DNA of 12,867 nucleotides from Clostridia bacterium. GTDB lineage: Bacteria; Bacillota; Clostridia; Christensenellales; CAG-138. The stretch lies in the NCBI GenBank assembly GCA_030530185.1, contig JAUMVL010000036.1, positions 1-12,867 of the forward strand. Reading direction: 5' to 3'. Numbering within the stretch: position 1 is the first letter of the stretch; every line of letters starts with the position of its first letter. Made by a program: the position numbers and the translations under genes. The notes below the pieces were generated by a model. The model made no database searches, had not been told where the DNA came from, and saw only the letters and a program-made list of their open reading frames with translations. This document shows, piece after piece, positions 6,336-12,867 of this stretch.

Positions 6336-7769
6336 ATGAAAGCACCGTTTTCCGCCTACCTGAACGGCTTTTTGCCGTGGGCAAGGCAGCTGGTGGATGC
6401 GCTGCAGCCACATTACGACTACGTCAGCGTGCTGTCCACCGACTCCGTCGGCTTCACGATCGCGATGTCGCAGCGGAGCAAATCCGTCTCCAACACGAAC
6501 ATGACGACCGAGCGCGGCACCGTCGTGCGCGTTTACCGCGACGGCCTGTACAGCGAGTACGCATTCAATACGCCGTGCGGCACGCCGCAGGAGGCCGCAG
6601 ACGCCATCCGCACCGCGCTTGACCGCCAGCTGAAGCTGCTGCACAGGACCCATACCCCCGTTTACGAAACGGGAACGCTCCCCGACGAGCCGCTGGAGCT
6701 GTTCGTCGAAAAGGAGACCGGGCGTCTGCCCGAGTCCGAGAACCTCGAATCGCTCGTCACATTCCTTACGGGGCTGTCCGATCGCGGCGTGCAGACGATT
6801 CCGTCCGCGCTCGACTGCAATGTGCGCGCGATGTCCACGCACATTTCCAAACTGTTCTTGACCGGGAACCGCTGCTTACGGCAAAGCTACGTCTATACCG
6901 AAGGCGCGATCGCCGCGTTTGCCCCGAGCGAATCCGGCGAACTGAAAACCGCGTATAAGGGCGTATCCGGCCTCGGCGGTCCGGAGATTCTGGACGGGCT
7001 CTGCGGCGTGCTGGACGAGCTTCCAAAGCTCATGACCGATCTGCTCGGCTCCGAAAAGATCGTCCCCGGCGAATACGAGATCATTACGGATCCCGGCATT
7101 ACGGGGCTGATCGCGCACGAGGCGTTCGGCCACGGCGTCGAGATGGATATGTTCGTAAAGGAGCGCGCGCTCGGCGCGGACTACATCGGAAAGCGCGTGG
7201 GAAGCGACCTTGTCACGATGCACGAGGGCGCGCGCTGCGCCGAAAGCGTCACGGCCTATGCGTTCGACGACGAGGGAACGCTTGCCGACGATGTGATCGA
7301 GATCGACCGCGGCATTCTGAAAACCGGCATCTGCGATGCACTGTCCGCGCTCCGGCTCGGCACAACGCCCACCGGCAACGGCAAGCGTGAGAACTTTGCG
7401 CATAAGGTCTATACGCGCATGACGAACACGATGTTCGATTCCGGCACCGATTCGGTCGAGGACATGATTGCATCGGTCCGGCACGGATACCTGCTCTCCG
7501 GCACCGAAAGCGGCATGGAGGACCCGAAGCATTGGGGCATTCAGTGCATCGTCTCCCGCGGATATGAAATCAAAGACGGCAAGCTGACCGGCAAGGTCGT
7601 CTCGCCGGTGATTATGACCGGATATGTGCCGGACCTGCTCGGTTCGATCTCGATGGCGAGCACGGATCGCGTGGTCGAGGGCAACGGCGGCTGCGGCAAG
7701 GGATATAAAGAATGGGTCAAGGTCGCGGACGGCGGCCCGTATCTCAAAACGAAAGCGAGGTTGGGATGA
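6336..7769 (+). CDS. tldD: TldD-like zinc metalloprotease
   Basis: A 477-residue member of the TldD/PmbA family, close to the usual length. The zinc-binding HExxxH motif is IAHEAFGHGVEMD (259-271, with H261, E262 and H266). A late cysteine in GNGGCGKG (C453) sits where the family's third zinc ligand lies. The N-terminal half is the usual TldD alpha/beta domain; GEYEIITDPGITGL precedes the metal motif. TldD works as a heterodimer with TldE/PmbA and trims unfolded or leader peptides; known substrates include microcin B17 precursor and CcdA antitoxin. The next gene overlaps by 4 bases and encodes that partner. AGGAGG lies 11 nt before the start. No RiPP precursor is visible nearby, so the substrate is unknown. 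The symbol reflects family, not tested function. Confidence 0.92.
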   Translation: MKAPFSAYLNGFLPWARQLVDALQPHYDYVSVLSTDSVGFTIAMSQRSKSVSNTNMTTERGTVVRVYRDGLYSEYAFNTPCGTPQEAADAIRTALDRQLKLLHRTHTPVYETGTLPDEPLELFVEKETGRLPESENLESLVTFLTGLSDRGVQTIPSALDCNVRAMSTHISKLFLTGNRCLRQSYVYTEGAIAAFAPSESGELKTAYKGVSGLGGPEILDGLCGVLDELPKLMTDLLGSEKIVPGEYEIITDPGITGLIAHEAFGHGVEMDMFVKERALGADYIGKRVGSDLVTMHEGARCAESVTAYAFDDEGTLADDVIEIDRGILKTGICDALSALRLGTTPTGNGKRENFAHKVYTRMTNTMFDSGTDSVEDMIASVRHGYLLSGTESGMEDPKHWGIQCIVSRGYEIKDGKLTGKVVSPVIMTGYVPDLLGSISMASTDRVVEGNGGCGKGYKEWVKVADGGPYLKTKARLG

Positions 7770-9043
7770 TGTTTGCATCGGTCAAAGAAAAATTGCAGGC
7801 CATCGGCTGCACGACCTACGAGCTCACCGAAACGACCGTGACCGCGTGGGAGTTCTATTTCATTCGCCACAAGCTCGACCAGAACCGTTCGACCAAGGTC
7901 CAAACGCTCTCGGTCAAACTGTATCGTCCGCTGGACGACGGCATGCTCGGCTCGGCATCCGGCACGATCTCTCCGACCGCAAGCGATGCGGAGCTGGAAA
8001 CCACGCTGAAAAACCTCTATTATCAGGCGTCGCTGGTCAAGAACCCGGCCTATACGCTGACCGACAAGCCGGTGCCGCTCTACAAGTTCGCGCCGGTCGA
8101 CGTCGAAGCGATCGCGGAGCAGTTCCTTTCGGCCATGCAGGCCGTGCCCGAAACGGAAACGGAACGGATCAATTCCTACGAAATCTTTGTCCGCGATGTG
8201 CAAAAGCGTTTTGAAAATTCGAACGGCGTGACGTATTCGATCGATTACCCGAGCTCGATGATCGAGGTCGTGGTCAATGCGCAAAAGGACGGCCACGAAA
8301 TCGAGCTGTACCGCAACTTCACCTCGGGCGTCTGCGACGCCGAAAAGCTGACACGCGACGTCGAAACGGCGCTGAAATTCGGCAAGGACCGGCTGCTTGC
8401 TCAACCGACGCCGAAGCTCGGCAAAGCGGACGTCATTTTCTCGACGGCCGACGCCGTTGAGCTGTACCGCTATTTTGGCGCGCGCATGAGCGCGGGCATG
8501 CAGTTCCGCAAGCTCTCCGACTGGACGGAAGGCAAGCCGATTGCAAACTATACGAGCGGCGACCGCGTTTCGATCTTTGCGGCGGCGACGCTTGAAAACT
8601 CGTCGCACTCGTTCCCGGTCGATGAACAGGGCGCGCTGATTTCGGAACGGTACCTGATCCGCGACGGCGTTGCCGAAAGCACCTGGGGCGACCGGCAGAT
8701 GAGCCAGTACCTCGACAAGCAGGACAGCTCGATCGTCTACAACTTCATCGTCTCGGGCGGTACCGCGTCCGATGCCGAGCTGCACGCGGGCGACTACCTC
8801 GAGCTTTGCGAGTTCTCGGACTTTCAGGTCGATCCGGTCGGCGGGGACCTGCTCGGCGAGATCCGGCTCGGCTATTGGCACCACGACGGCAAAGTGGACG
8901 TCATTACGGGCGGCAGCGTTTCCGGCACGATGCAGGACGCGATCCCGTCGATGCGCTTCTCCGCCGAAACGAAGCAGTACGACACCGTCGTGATCCCGAA
9001 GGAGACGCGGCTGTACGGCGTAACCATCACGGGCATTCAATAA
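7766..9043 (+). CDS. TldE/PmbA-like partner subunit
   Basis: A 425-residue TldD-related protein that lacks an HExxxH motif, as expected of the non-catalytic TldE/PmbA partner. It begins MMFASVKEKLQAIGCTTYEL and shares the family layout: an N-terminal alpha/beta region, a central LSDWTEGKPIANYTSGDRVS stretch, and a C-terminal beta-rich region with SGGTASDAELHAGDYLELCE and GEIRLGYW. ATG 7766 overlaps the tldD-like stop (ATGA), indicating coupled translation and equal dosage of the two subunits; the next codon (7769) is also ATG. A strong terminator follows at once, so the operon has just these two genes. Sequence divergence from E. coli PmbA is evident, so no symbol is given. Confidence 0.88.
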   Translation: MMFASVKEKLQAIGCTTYELTETTVTAWEFYFIRHKLDQNRSTKVQTLSVKLYRPLDDGMLGSASGTISPTASDAELETTLKNLYYQASLVKNPAYTLTDKPVPLYKFAPVDVEAIAEQFLSAMQAVPETETERINSYEIFVRDVQKRFENSNGVTYSIDYPSSMIEVVVNAQKDGHEIELYRNFTSGVCDAEKLTRDVETALKFGKDRLLAQPTPKLGKADVIFSTADAVELYRYFGARMSAGMQFRKLSDWTEGKPIANYTSGDRVSIFAAATLENSSHSFPVDEQGALISERYLIRDGVAESTWGDRQMSQYLDKQDSSIVYNFIVSGGTASDAELHAGDYLELCEFSDFQVDPVGGDLLGEIRLGYWHHDGKVDVITGGSVSGTMQDAIPSMRFSAETKQYDTVVIPKETRLYGVTITGIQ

Positions 9044-9055
9044 TGCCAAAAAGGA

Positions 9056-9084
9056 AAACAGGGAGGTGCCCCCTCCCTGTTTTT
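9056..9084 (+). terminator. Rho-independent terminator of the tldD/tldE-like operon
   Basis: Stem AACAGGGAGG (9057-9066) and CCTCCCTGTT (9072-9081), loop TGCCC, followed by T's. It starts 13 nt after the last stop. Perfect 10-bp stem. Confidence 0.92.
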
Positions 9085-9343
9085 GACTGTCGAAAAAGTT
9101 CCATACGCCCGGCTTCGTCCGCACGAAACGCAAGATCGGAAAGGTGCATCTCCTTTCCAATCCGTCAGAATCGGCGACATGCGCGGCGATTTTGACACGT
9201 CGCATGGATGCCGCCCGAAAATGCAAAGCATTTTAGGCATCTATGCAGAGCCCGCCCGCAGGCGCTCCCGCCGAAAAACAAGTTTTTTCGACGAACCGAG
9301 CAGGGAGGGTTGCGTCCCTGTTTGCCGGTTTCATTCGATTCGG
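9085..9343. other. Non-coding gap with several small hairpins
   Basis: No credible gene on either strand; the short frames crossing it have no ribosome binding sites and mixed composition. Inverted repeats seen: GGAAAGG/CCTTTCC (9138-9158, 7-nt loop), AAAATGC/GCATTTT (9218-9234, 3-nt loop), a CGAAAAAC stem (9272-9290) and CAGGGA/TCCCTG (9301-9320). The last two lie just downstream of the minus-strand DUF362 gene and may terminate it, although the T-run is not well placed. Confidence 0.45.
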
Positions 9344-10237
9344 TTATACCTCGACTTCGATCAGCTCATAGTCGCGCGTGCCGTAGCCGAGCGCGGCGGC
9401 GGCTTCGATCGTGTGGACGCCGTTGCGGCTTTCGACGCGCTCCACAAAGTGGTCGCGGCCCGGGTCGTCGGAGTGATAGACAAGGTCGATGCACGCCTGA
9501 TCGATCGCAACCGGATCGAGCGAAGCAAGGATGCCGATGTCCTGCATGCACGGCGGCTCGGGGTCGGTCGTACAGTCGCAGTCGACAGACAGGTTTTTCA
9601 TGACGTTGATGAATGCAATCTGTCCCGCAAAGTGGCGCACCACCGATGCGGCGGCGTCCGCCATCGCCTCGGGGAATGCGTTCTTGTCCGCGTGCACGTC
9701 CCAAGCGCCGATGATATCGTCGCTTTGGCCGCCCGAATGGATCAGCGCCTTGCCCGCCGAGCTGGCGCAGCCGATCGACAGCTGCTTGAGCGCTCCGCCG
9801 AAGCCGCCCATCGGGTGGCCCTTGAAGTGCGCCAAAACGAGCATCGAATCATAGTTTATAATGTGTTTGCCGACGTGGTTTTCCTTTAGGATCTTGCCGT
9901 CCGGGATCGGCCAAACGAGATCCGGTCCCTCGGCGTCCATCAGATCGACGTCGAAACAGTCGTTCCAGCCGTGATCCTTCAAAAGCCGTTTGTGCGAATT
10001 CGTATGATCGCGCACGCCGCCGAACGCGTCGCCGTAGGCCGTGTTGCATTCGACGATCGTTCCGTTTACGCGATCCACCATCGGTTTCCAAAATGGCGGC
10101 CGCAGAAAGTTCGTGTTGCCCTTTTCGCCCGAATGGACCTTGACGGCGACCTTGCCCGAAAGCGTGATGCCGAGCATTTCATACAGTGCGACCACCGCCT
10201 CGGGCGTGATCGTGCGGGTGAAGTATACCTTTGCCAT
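9344..10237 (-). CDS. DUF362 domain protein
   Basis: A 297-residue protein that is DUF362 from end to end: VAVKVHSGEKGNTNFLRP near the N-terminus, a central VLAHFKGHPMGGFGGALKQL, then IAFINVMKNLSVDCDC and the typical ILASLDPVAIDQACIDLVY before a short C-terminal tail. DUF362 proteins are often fused or linked to ferredoxin-type 4Fe-4S domains; no CxxCxxC cluster is present here, so this is the stand-alone form. Biochemical function is unknown. AAGGAG lies 7 nt before ATG 10237. The upstream HAD gene ends 73 nt away on the same strand with no clear terminator or promoter between, so they are probably co-transcribed. Confidence 0.88.
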   Translation of the reverse strand: MAKVYFTRTITPEAVVALYEMLGITLSGKVAVKVHSGEKGNTNFLRPPFWKPMVDRVNGTIVECNTAYGDAFGGVRDHTNSHKRLLKDHGWNDCFDVDLMDAEGPDLVWPIPDGKILKENHVGKHIINYDSMLVLAHFKGHPMGGFGGALKQLSIGCASSAGKALIHSGGQSDDIIGAWDVHADKNAFPEAMADAAASVVRHFAGQIAFINVMKNLSVDCDCTTDPEPPCMQDIGILASLDPVAIDQACIDLVYHSDDPGRDHFVERVESRNGVHTIEAAAALGYGTRDYELIEVEV

Positions 10238-10310
10238 GTGTGTTCTCCTTTGCTGAATGATCAGATGCGGCCGGGGACGCCTCTATTGGTTCTGTTTCAT
10301 TTTTTCCGGT

Positions 10311-11132
10311 CTATTCTGTCGATCCAAACAGCTGCTGCTCAAGCGTGTCCAGATCGCGATAATCGGGGATAATCAGGTTTGCGCCGGCGCGAATCAAGCG
10401 CTCCCGCTTCCATTCGTCGATCCCCTTGCGCTCGCGCTCGTTGCTGGCGACGCCGATCGCAAAGCCGCCCGCCTCGCAGATGTTTTCGATCTCCACATAC
10501 CCGTCGCCAAAGCCGATCAGCTCGGCGCCGGACAGATGATTTTCACGGACGATGCGCTCGATCACCATTTTTTTTGAAAACGTCCGGTATTCACGCTGCG
10601 CGCCGTAGATGTGCTCGCCGAAATATCGGTCGACCTTCAGAAGCCGCGCTTCCTTTTGGACATATGCCTCATCCGTGCCGGAAGCAAGGTAAGGCGTCAC
10701 GCCATGCCGCTTTAGCATCTGCAGCAGCGCATAGCTGCCCGGCACGGTCAACGTTTCGGGGTCGATCGTCCCGTCTTCCAGTCCGCGCAGGCGATCATCA
10801 ATCTTTTTCAAAAGGCGATCCTGATACTCGTCCTTATAGTCCTGCGGCTCTTTAGGCGTTCCCCCGAAAGCCGCGATCTCCTCGGCCAGACGGATGCACT
10901 GATAGATGGTCTGCTTTCCGGTCAGCAGGGTAATGAATTCCCGACAGATCTGTTCGACCTGTTCATAGGGCATCGACCGTCCCTTCGGCGTGTCATACAG
11001 CTCATCCGCAAAATACGGCGTCATGATCTGCTGCCAGCCCTCGCGGATCAGCGAGATCGTCCCGTCAAAGTCGAGTACGGCATAGCGCGGCGTTTTGCTC
11101 GGCCGGCTCGCCCGATCGTTCACGAATTCCAT
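10311..11132 (-). CDS. HAD-superfamily hydrolase (C1-cap type)
   Basis: A 273-residue phosphatase-like protein. Motif I is VLDFDGTIS (19-27; nucleophile D21, acid/base D23). Motif II is YLASGTD (148-154, S151). A motif III lysine is at K187/K188, and motif IV is IGFGDGYVEIE (206-216, D210 and E214). The stretch between motifs I and II is helical and matches a C1 cap, pointing to a small phosphorylated metabolite such as a sugar phosphate. ATG 11132 is preferred because AAAGGA lies 8 nt upstream; an ATG at 11141 would overlap that site. First gene after its own promoter, followed by the DUF362 gene. Substrate cannot be told from sequence. Confidence 0.9.
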   Translation of the reverse strand: MEFVNDRASRPSKTPRYAVLDFDGTISLIREGWQQIMTPYFADELYDTPKGRSMPYEQVEQICREFITLLTGKQTIYQCIRLAEEIAAFGGTPKEPQDYKDEYQDRLLKKIDDRLRGLEDGTIDPETLTVPGSYALLQMLKRHGVTPYLASGTDEAYVQKEARLLKVDRYFGEHIYGAQREYRTFSKKMVIERIVRENHLSGAELIGFGDGYVEIENICEAGGFAIGVASNERERKGIDEWKRERLIRAGANLIIPDYRDLDTLEQQLFGSTE

Positions 11133-11176
11133 GGTGCACATCCTTTCGACGTCGAATTCGTCTTCTGTACTTTTTT

Positions 11177-11205
11177 ATGATACTCCACCTTGGCGCTCTT
11201 GTCAA
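11177..11205 (-). promoter_or_regulatory. Sigma-A promoter for the HAD/DUF362 unit
   Basis: Minus strand: -35 TTGACA (11205-11200), 17-nt spacer, -10 TATCAT (11182-11177). Predicted start near 11170, about 40 nt before the ATG at 11132. Confidence 0.8.
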
Positions 11206-11240
11206 TGAACCGCCCGTTCGCGCCGGGCAAAAAAACGTGC

Positions 11241-11269
11241 TTGACACCCTTTTCCTCACAGGATAGAAT
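11241..11269 (+). promoter_or_regulatory. Sigma-A promoter for the plus-strand HAD genes
   Basis: -35 TTGACA (11241-11246), 17-nt spacer, -10 TAGAAT (11264-11269). It diverges from the minus-strand promoter, with the two -35 boxes 35 nt apart, so one regulator could touch both. Confidence 0.8.
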
Positions 11270-11320
11270 GAAGGCATCAAGGTCCTATGCCGCATGATGA
11301 TCCGGCAGAAAGGGTGCAGC

Positions 11321-12181
11321 ATGCAATCCATTGACTCCTTTGTTCCGCAGCACGAAAAGCTGCTCTGCTTCGATTCGGATGGCACCGTGATCGATGCGAT
11401 GAACGTGAAACACAACCGCTGCCACGGCCCGAGCTTCCTCGAAGAGTGGAACCTTACGGAGCATGCCGAAGCCGTGCAGGCCGTTTGGAACGAGATCAAT
11501 CTGTACGAAAAGAGCCGCGGCGTCAACCGTTTTTTGGCGCTCAACGAGATGCTGAACCGCATGGAGGGCGTCTATCTGCACACGGACGAAAAAGATCTTG
11601 CCGTCTACCGCGCCTGGCTCGAGAAGGGGGATCTGTCCAACGACAGCCTTGCCGCCGAGATCGAAGCGACCGACAATCCGCTTTTGAAGAAGGCGCTGCG
11701 CTGGTCGAAGTCTTTGAACGAAAAGATTGCGGCGCTCAAGCCAAAGGACAAGCCTCCGTTTGACAACGTGCGAAAAACGCTGGACTTTGCCCAGGGTCAA
11801 GTCGATCTTGCCGTGATTTCCAGTTCCAATCTCTCCGCAATCCTGGAGGAATGGGACGCGTATGGATTGCTTTCGTTTCCTTCCGTAATGACCAGTCAGG
11901 AGATCGGCACCAAGAGCGCGTGCATCGCAAAGCTGCTGAAGAAGGGATATGCGGCAAAAAACGTGCTGATGATCGGGGATGCATACCCGGATGTGCAGGC
12001 CGCTGCGGCAAACGGCGTTTGGTACTATCCGATCCTGACGCGGCACGAAGGCGAAAGCTGGGAAAAGCTTTTCCGTGTCTATCTTCCGCTGTTCCTTGCC
12101 GATCGGTACGACGAGGTGCAGGACGCGCTGCTCGACCGGTTTTCGGAAAACTTTTCCTCCAACCGATCCGATCCTTCCTAA
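11321..12181 (+). CDS. HAD-superfamily hydrolase
   Basis: A 286-residue protein. Motif I is CFDSDGTVID (16-25; D18 and D20, with Ser rather than the usual Phe/Leu between). Motif II is VISSSN (165-170), the motif III lysine is K198, and motif IV is MIGDAYPDVQAA (217-228; D220 and D224). The long helical insert after motif I (30-140) is a C1-type cap of unusual size. ATG 11321 is chosen over an upstream in-frame ATG at 11294 because AAAGGG lies 7 nt before it. It is followed 27 nt later by another HAD gene on the same strand. A phosphatase is predicted; the substrate is unknown. Confidence 0.87.
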   Translation: MQSIDSFVPQHEKLLCFDSDGTVIDAMNVKHNRCHGPSFLEEWNLTEHAEAVQAVWNEINLYEKSRGVNRFLALNEMLNRMEGVYLHTDEKDLAVYRAWLEKGDLSNDSLAAEIEATDNPLLKKALRWSKSLNEKIAALKPKDKPPFDNVRKTLDFAQGQVDLAVISSSNLSAILEEWDAYGLLSFPSVMTSQEIGTKSACIAKLLKKGYAAKNVLMIGDAYPDVQAAAANGVWYYPILTRHEGESWEKLFRVYLPLFLADRYDEVQDALLDRFSENFSSNRSDPS

Positions 12182-12208
12182 CCCGCCGGCCAAAAACGGA
12201 GCCTTTCC

Positions 12209-12867
12209 ATGCAATATCAGAAAACTGCGATTTTCAGCGATCTCGACGGAACGCTGTTCAACTCCGACAGCGTGATCAGTCCCCAAAATGTTGCCGCGAT
12301 TCGCGCCTACACCGAAGCCGGCGGCTTGTTTGCCATAGCGACCGGGCGGAGCTTTCCGAACGCGATGTATTACATGAAAACGGTCGTCCCGAACGCGCCG
12401 AGCATCGTTTACAACGGATCCGGGGTGTATGATCCCGCCACGCGGCAATACCCCTTCCGGGTGGAGCTCGACCGCGATGCGCTGCGGATGCTTTTGCTTT
12501 GGTGTCAAACGAACCTTCCCGAAATGGAGACCCAGGTATATGGCGAACACATGACGTATTACGTCACGCCGCGCGAAACGGCGTCGCCGGCGCTGGTCGA
12601 ACAGCTGATGCCGTGCGAGTTTTGCTCCCTCGAACGGGCTTTTGATCTTGCGGCGTTCAAGACGCTGCACTACGGAACGCCCGAAGAGATGCAGATGCTG
12701 CTGCGCCATCTCGAGGAGGAAAACTTGACCGATCGGTTTGAAATCGTTCGCGCGATCACCGGCATCCCGCCGTTTTATGAGCACATCGAACTGCTCGCAA
12801 AAAATGTCACCAAGGGCACCGCGCTCGACGCCTGCCGCGCCATCCCCTGTTACCGGGGCCGCAAGCT
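12209..12867 (+). CDS. Cof-type HAD-IIB phosphatase, cut by window end
   Basis: 219 codons are visible and the C-terminus lies outside. Motif I is IFSDLDGTLF (8-17, D11 and D13), motif II is AIATGRS, followed by the SIVYNGSGVYD stretch typical of the Cof subfamily before its C2 cap. The motif III lysine is in NVTKGTAL; motif IV would lie beyond the edge. GGAG lies 9 nt before ATG 12209. Only 27 nt separate it from the preceding HAD gene, so they are probably co-transcribed. Cof-type enzymes dephosphorylate sugar phosphates, flavin or pyridoxal phosphates; which one applies here cannot be told. Confidence 0.9.
   Translation, partial: MQYQKTAIFSDLDGTLFNSDSVISPQNVAAIRAYTEAGGLFAIATGRSFPNAMYYMKTVVPNAPSIVYNGSGVYDPATRQYPFRVELDRDALRMLLLWCQTNLPEMETQVYGEHMTYYVTPRETASPALVEQLMPCEFCSLERAFDLAAFKTLHYGTPEEMQMLLRHLEEENLTDRFEIVRAITGIPPFYEHIELLAKNVTKGTALDACRAIPCYRGRK

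Noticed and set aside
7541..9226. A 561-codon minus-strand frame opposite the tldE-like gene
   Set aside because: Antisense shadow; it crosses the operon terminator and has no recognisable domain.
9037..9240. A 67-codon minus-strand frame in the gap after the tldE-like gene
   Set aside because: It reads through the terminator stem and has no ribosome binding site.
11285..12784. A 499-codon minus-strand frame opposite the HAD genes
   Set aside because: Antisense shadow of two clear HAD genes with intact catalytic motifs.

Overview
The window looks like a chromosomal stretch from an anaerobic, moderately high-GC Bacillota (Clostridia-type gut bacterium). This is inferred from strong AGGAGG-type ribosome binding sites, sigma-A promoters with 17-base spacers, a Clostridia-style winged-helix protein, a Cys-type sulfatase and a TldD/TldE pair. 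No rRNA, tRNA, CRISPR array or transposase is visible.

Left part (1-3600, minus strand): the accessory and most interesting segment. One strong promoter (3588-3560) and a leader of about 240 nt lead into a 677-residue protein. It has an HD-type metal-dependent phosphohydrolase core and a C-terminal RyR (ryanodine-receptor repeat) domain. A TIR-like protein follows 24 nt downstream. It has lost the catalytic glutamate, is followed by one membrane helix and an LRR-cap-like tail, and is split by an apparent +1 frame shift. A second TIR protein starts at a GTG overlapping the previous stop (GTGA). It keeps the NADase glutamate and runs off the left edge. TIR domains make NAD-derived signals and RyR domains are proposed nucleotide-ligand sensors, so this resembles a Thoeris-like signalling or immunity operon with an HD enzyme as possible effector. 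That reading is inference.

Middle (3600-6180, minus strand): a cytoplasmic Cys-type sulfatase with its own promoter and terminator, preceded by a winged-helix protein of the kind found in Clostridial mobile or replication modules. Right of this (6240-9090, plus strand): a promoter, a TldD-like metalloprotease and its TldE/PmbA-like partner overlapping by ATGA, then a strong terminator. A gap of 300 nt (9044-9343) holds that terminator and several small hairpins.

Right part (9344-12867): a minus-strand pair (HAD hydrolase, then DUF362 protein) diverges from a plus-strand pair of HAD hydrolases. Two consensus sigma-A promoters lie in the 188-nt divergent gap. The last gene, a Cof-type HAD-IIB phosphatase, is cut by the window end. 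This part looks like ordinary housekeeping or metabolic sequence.
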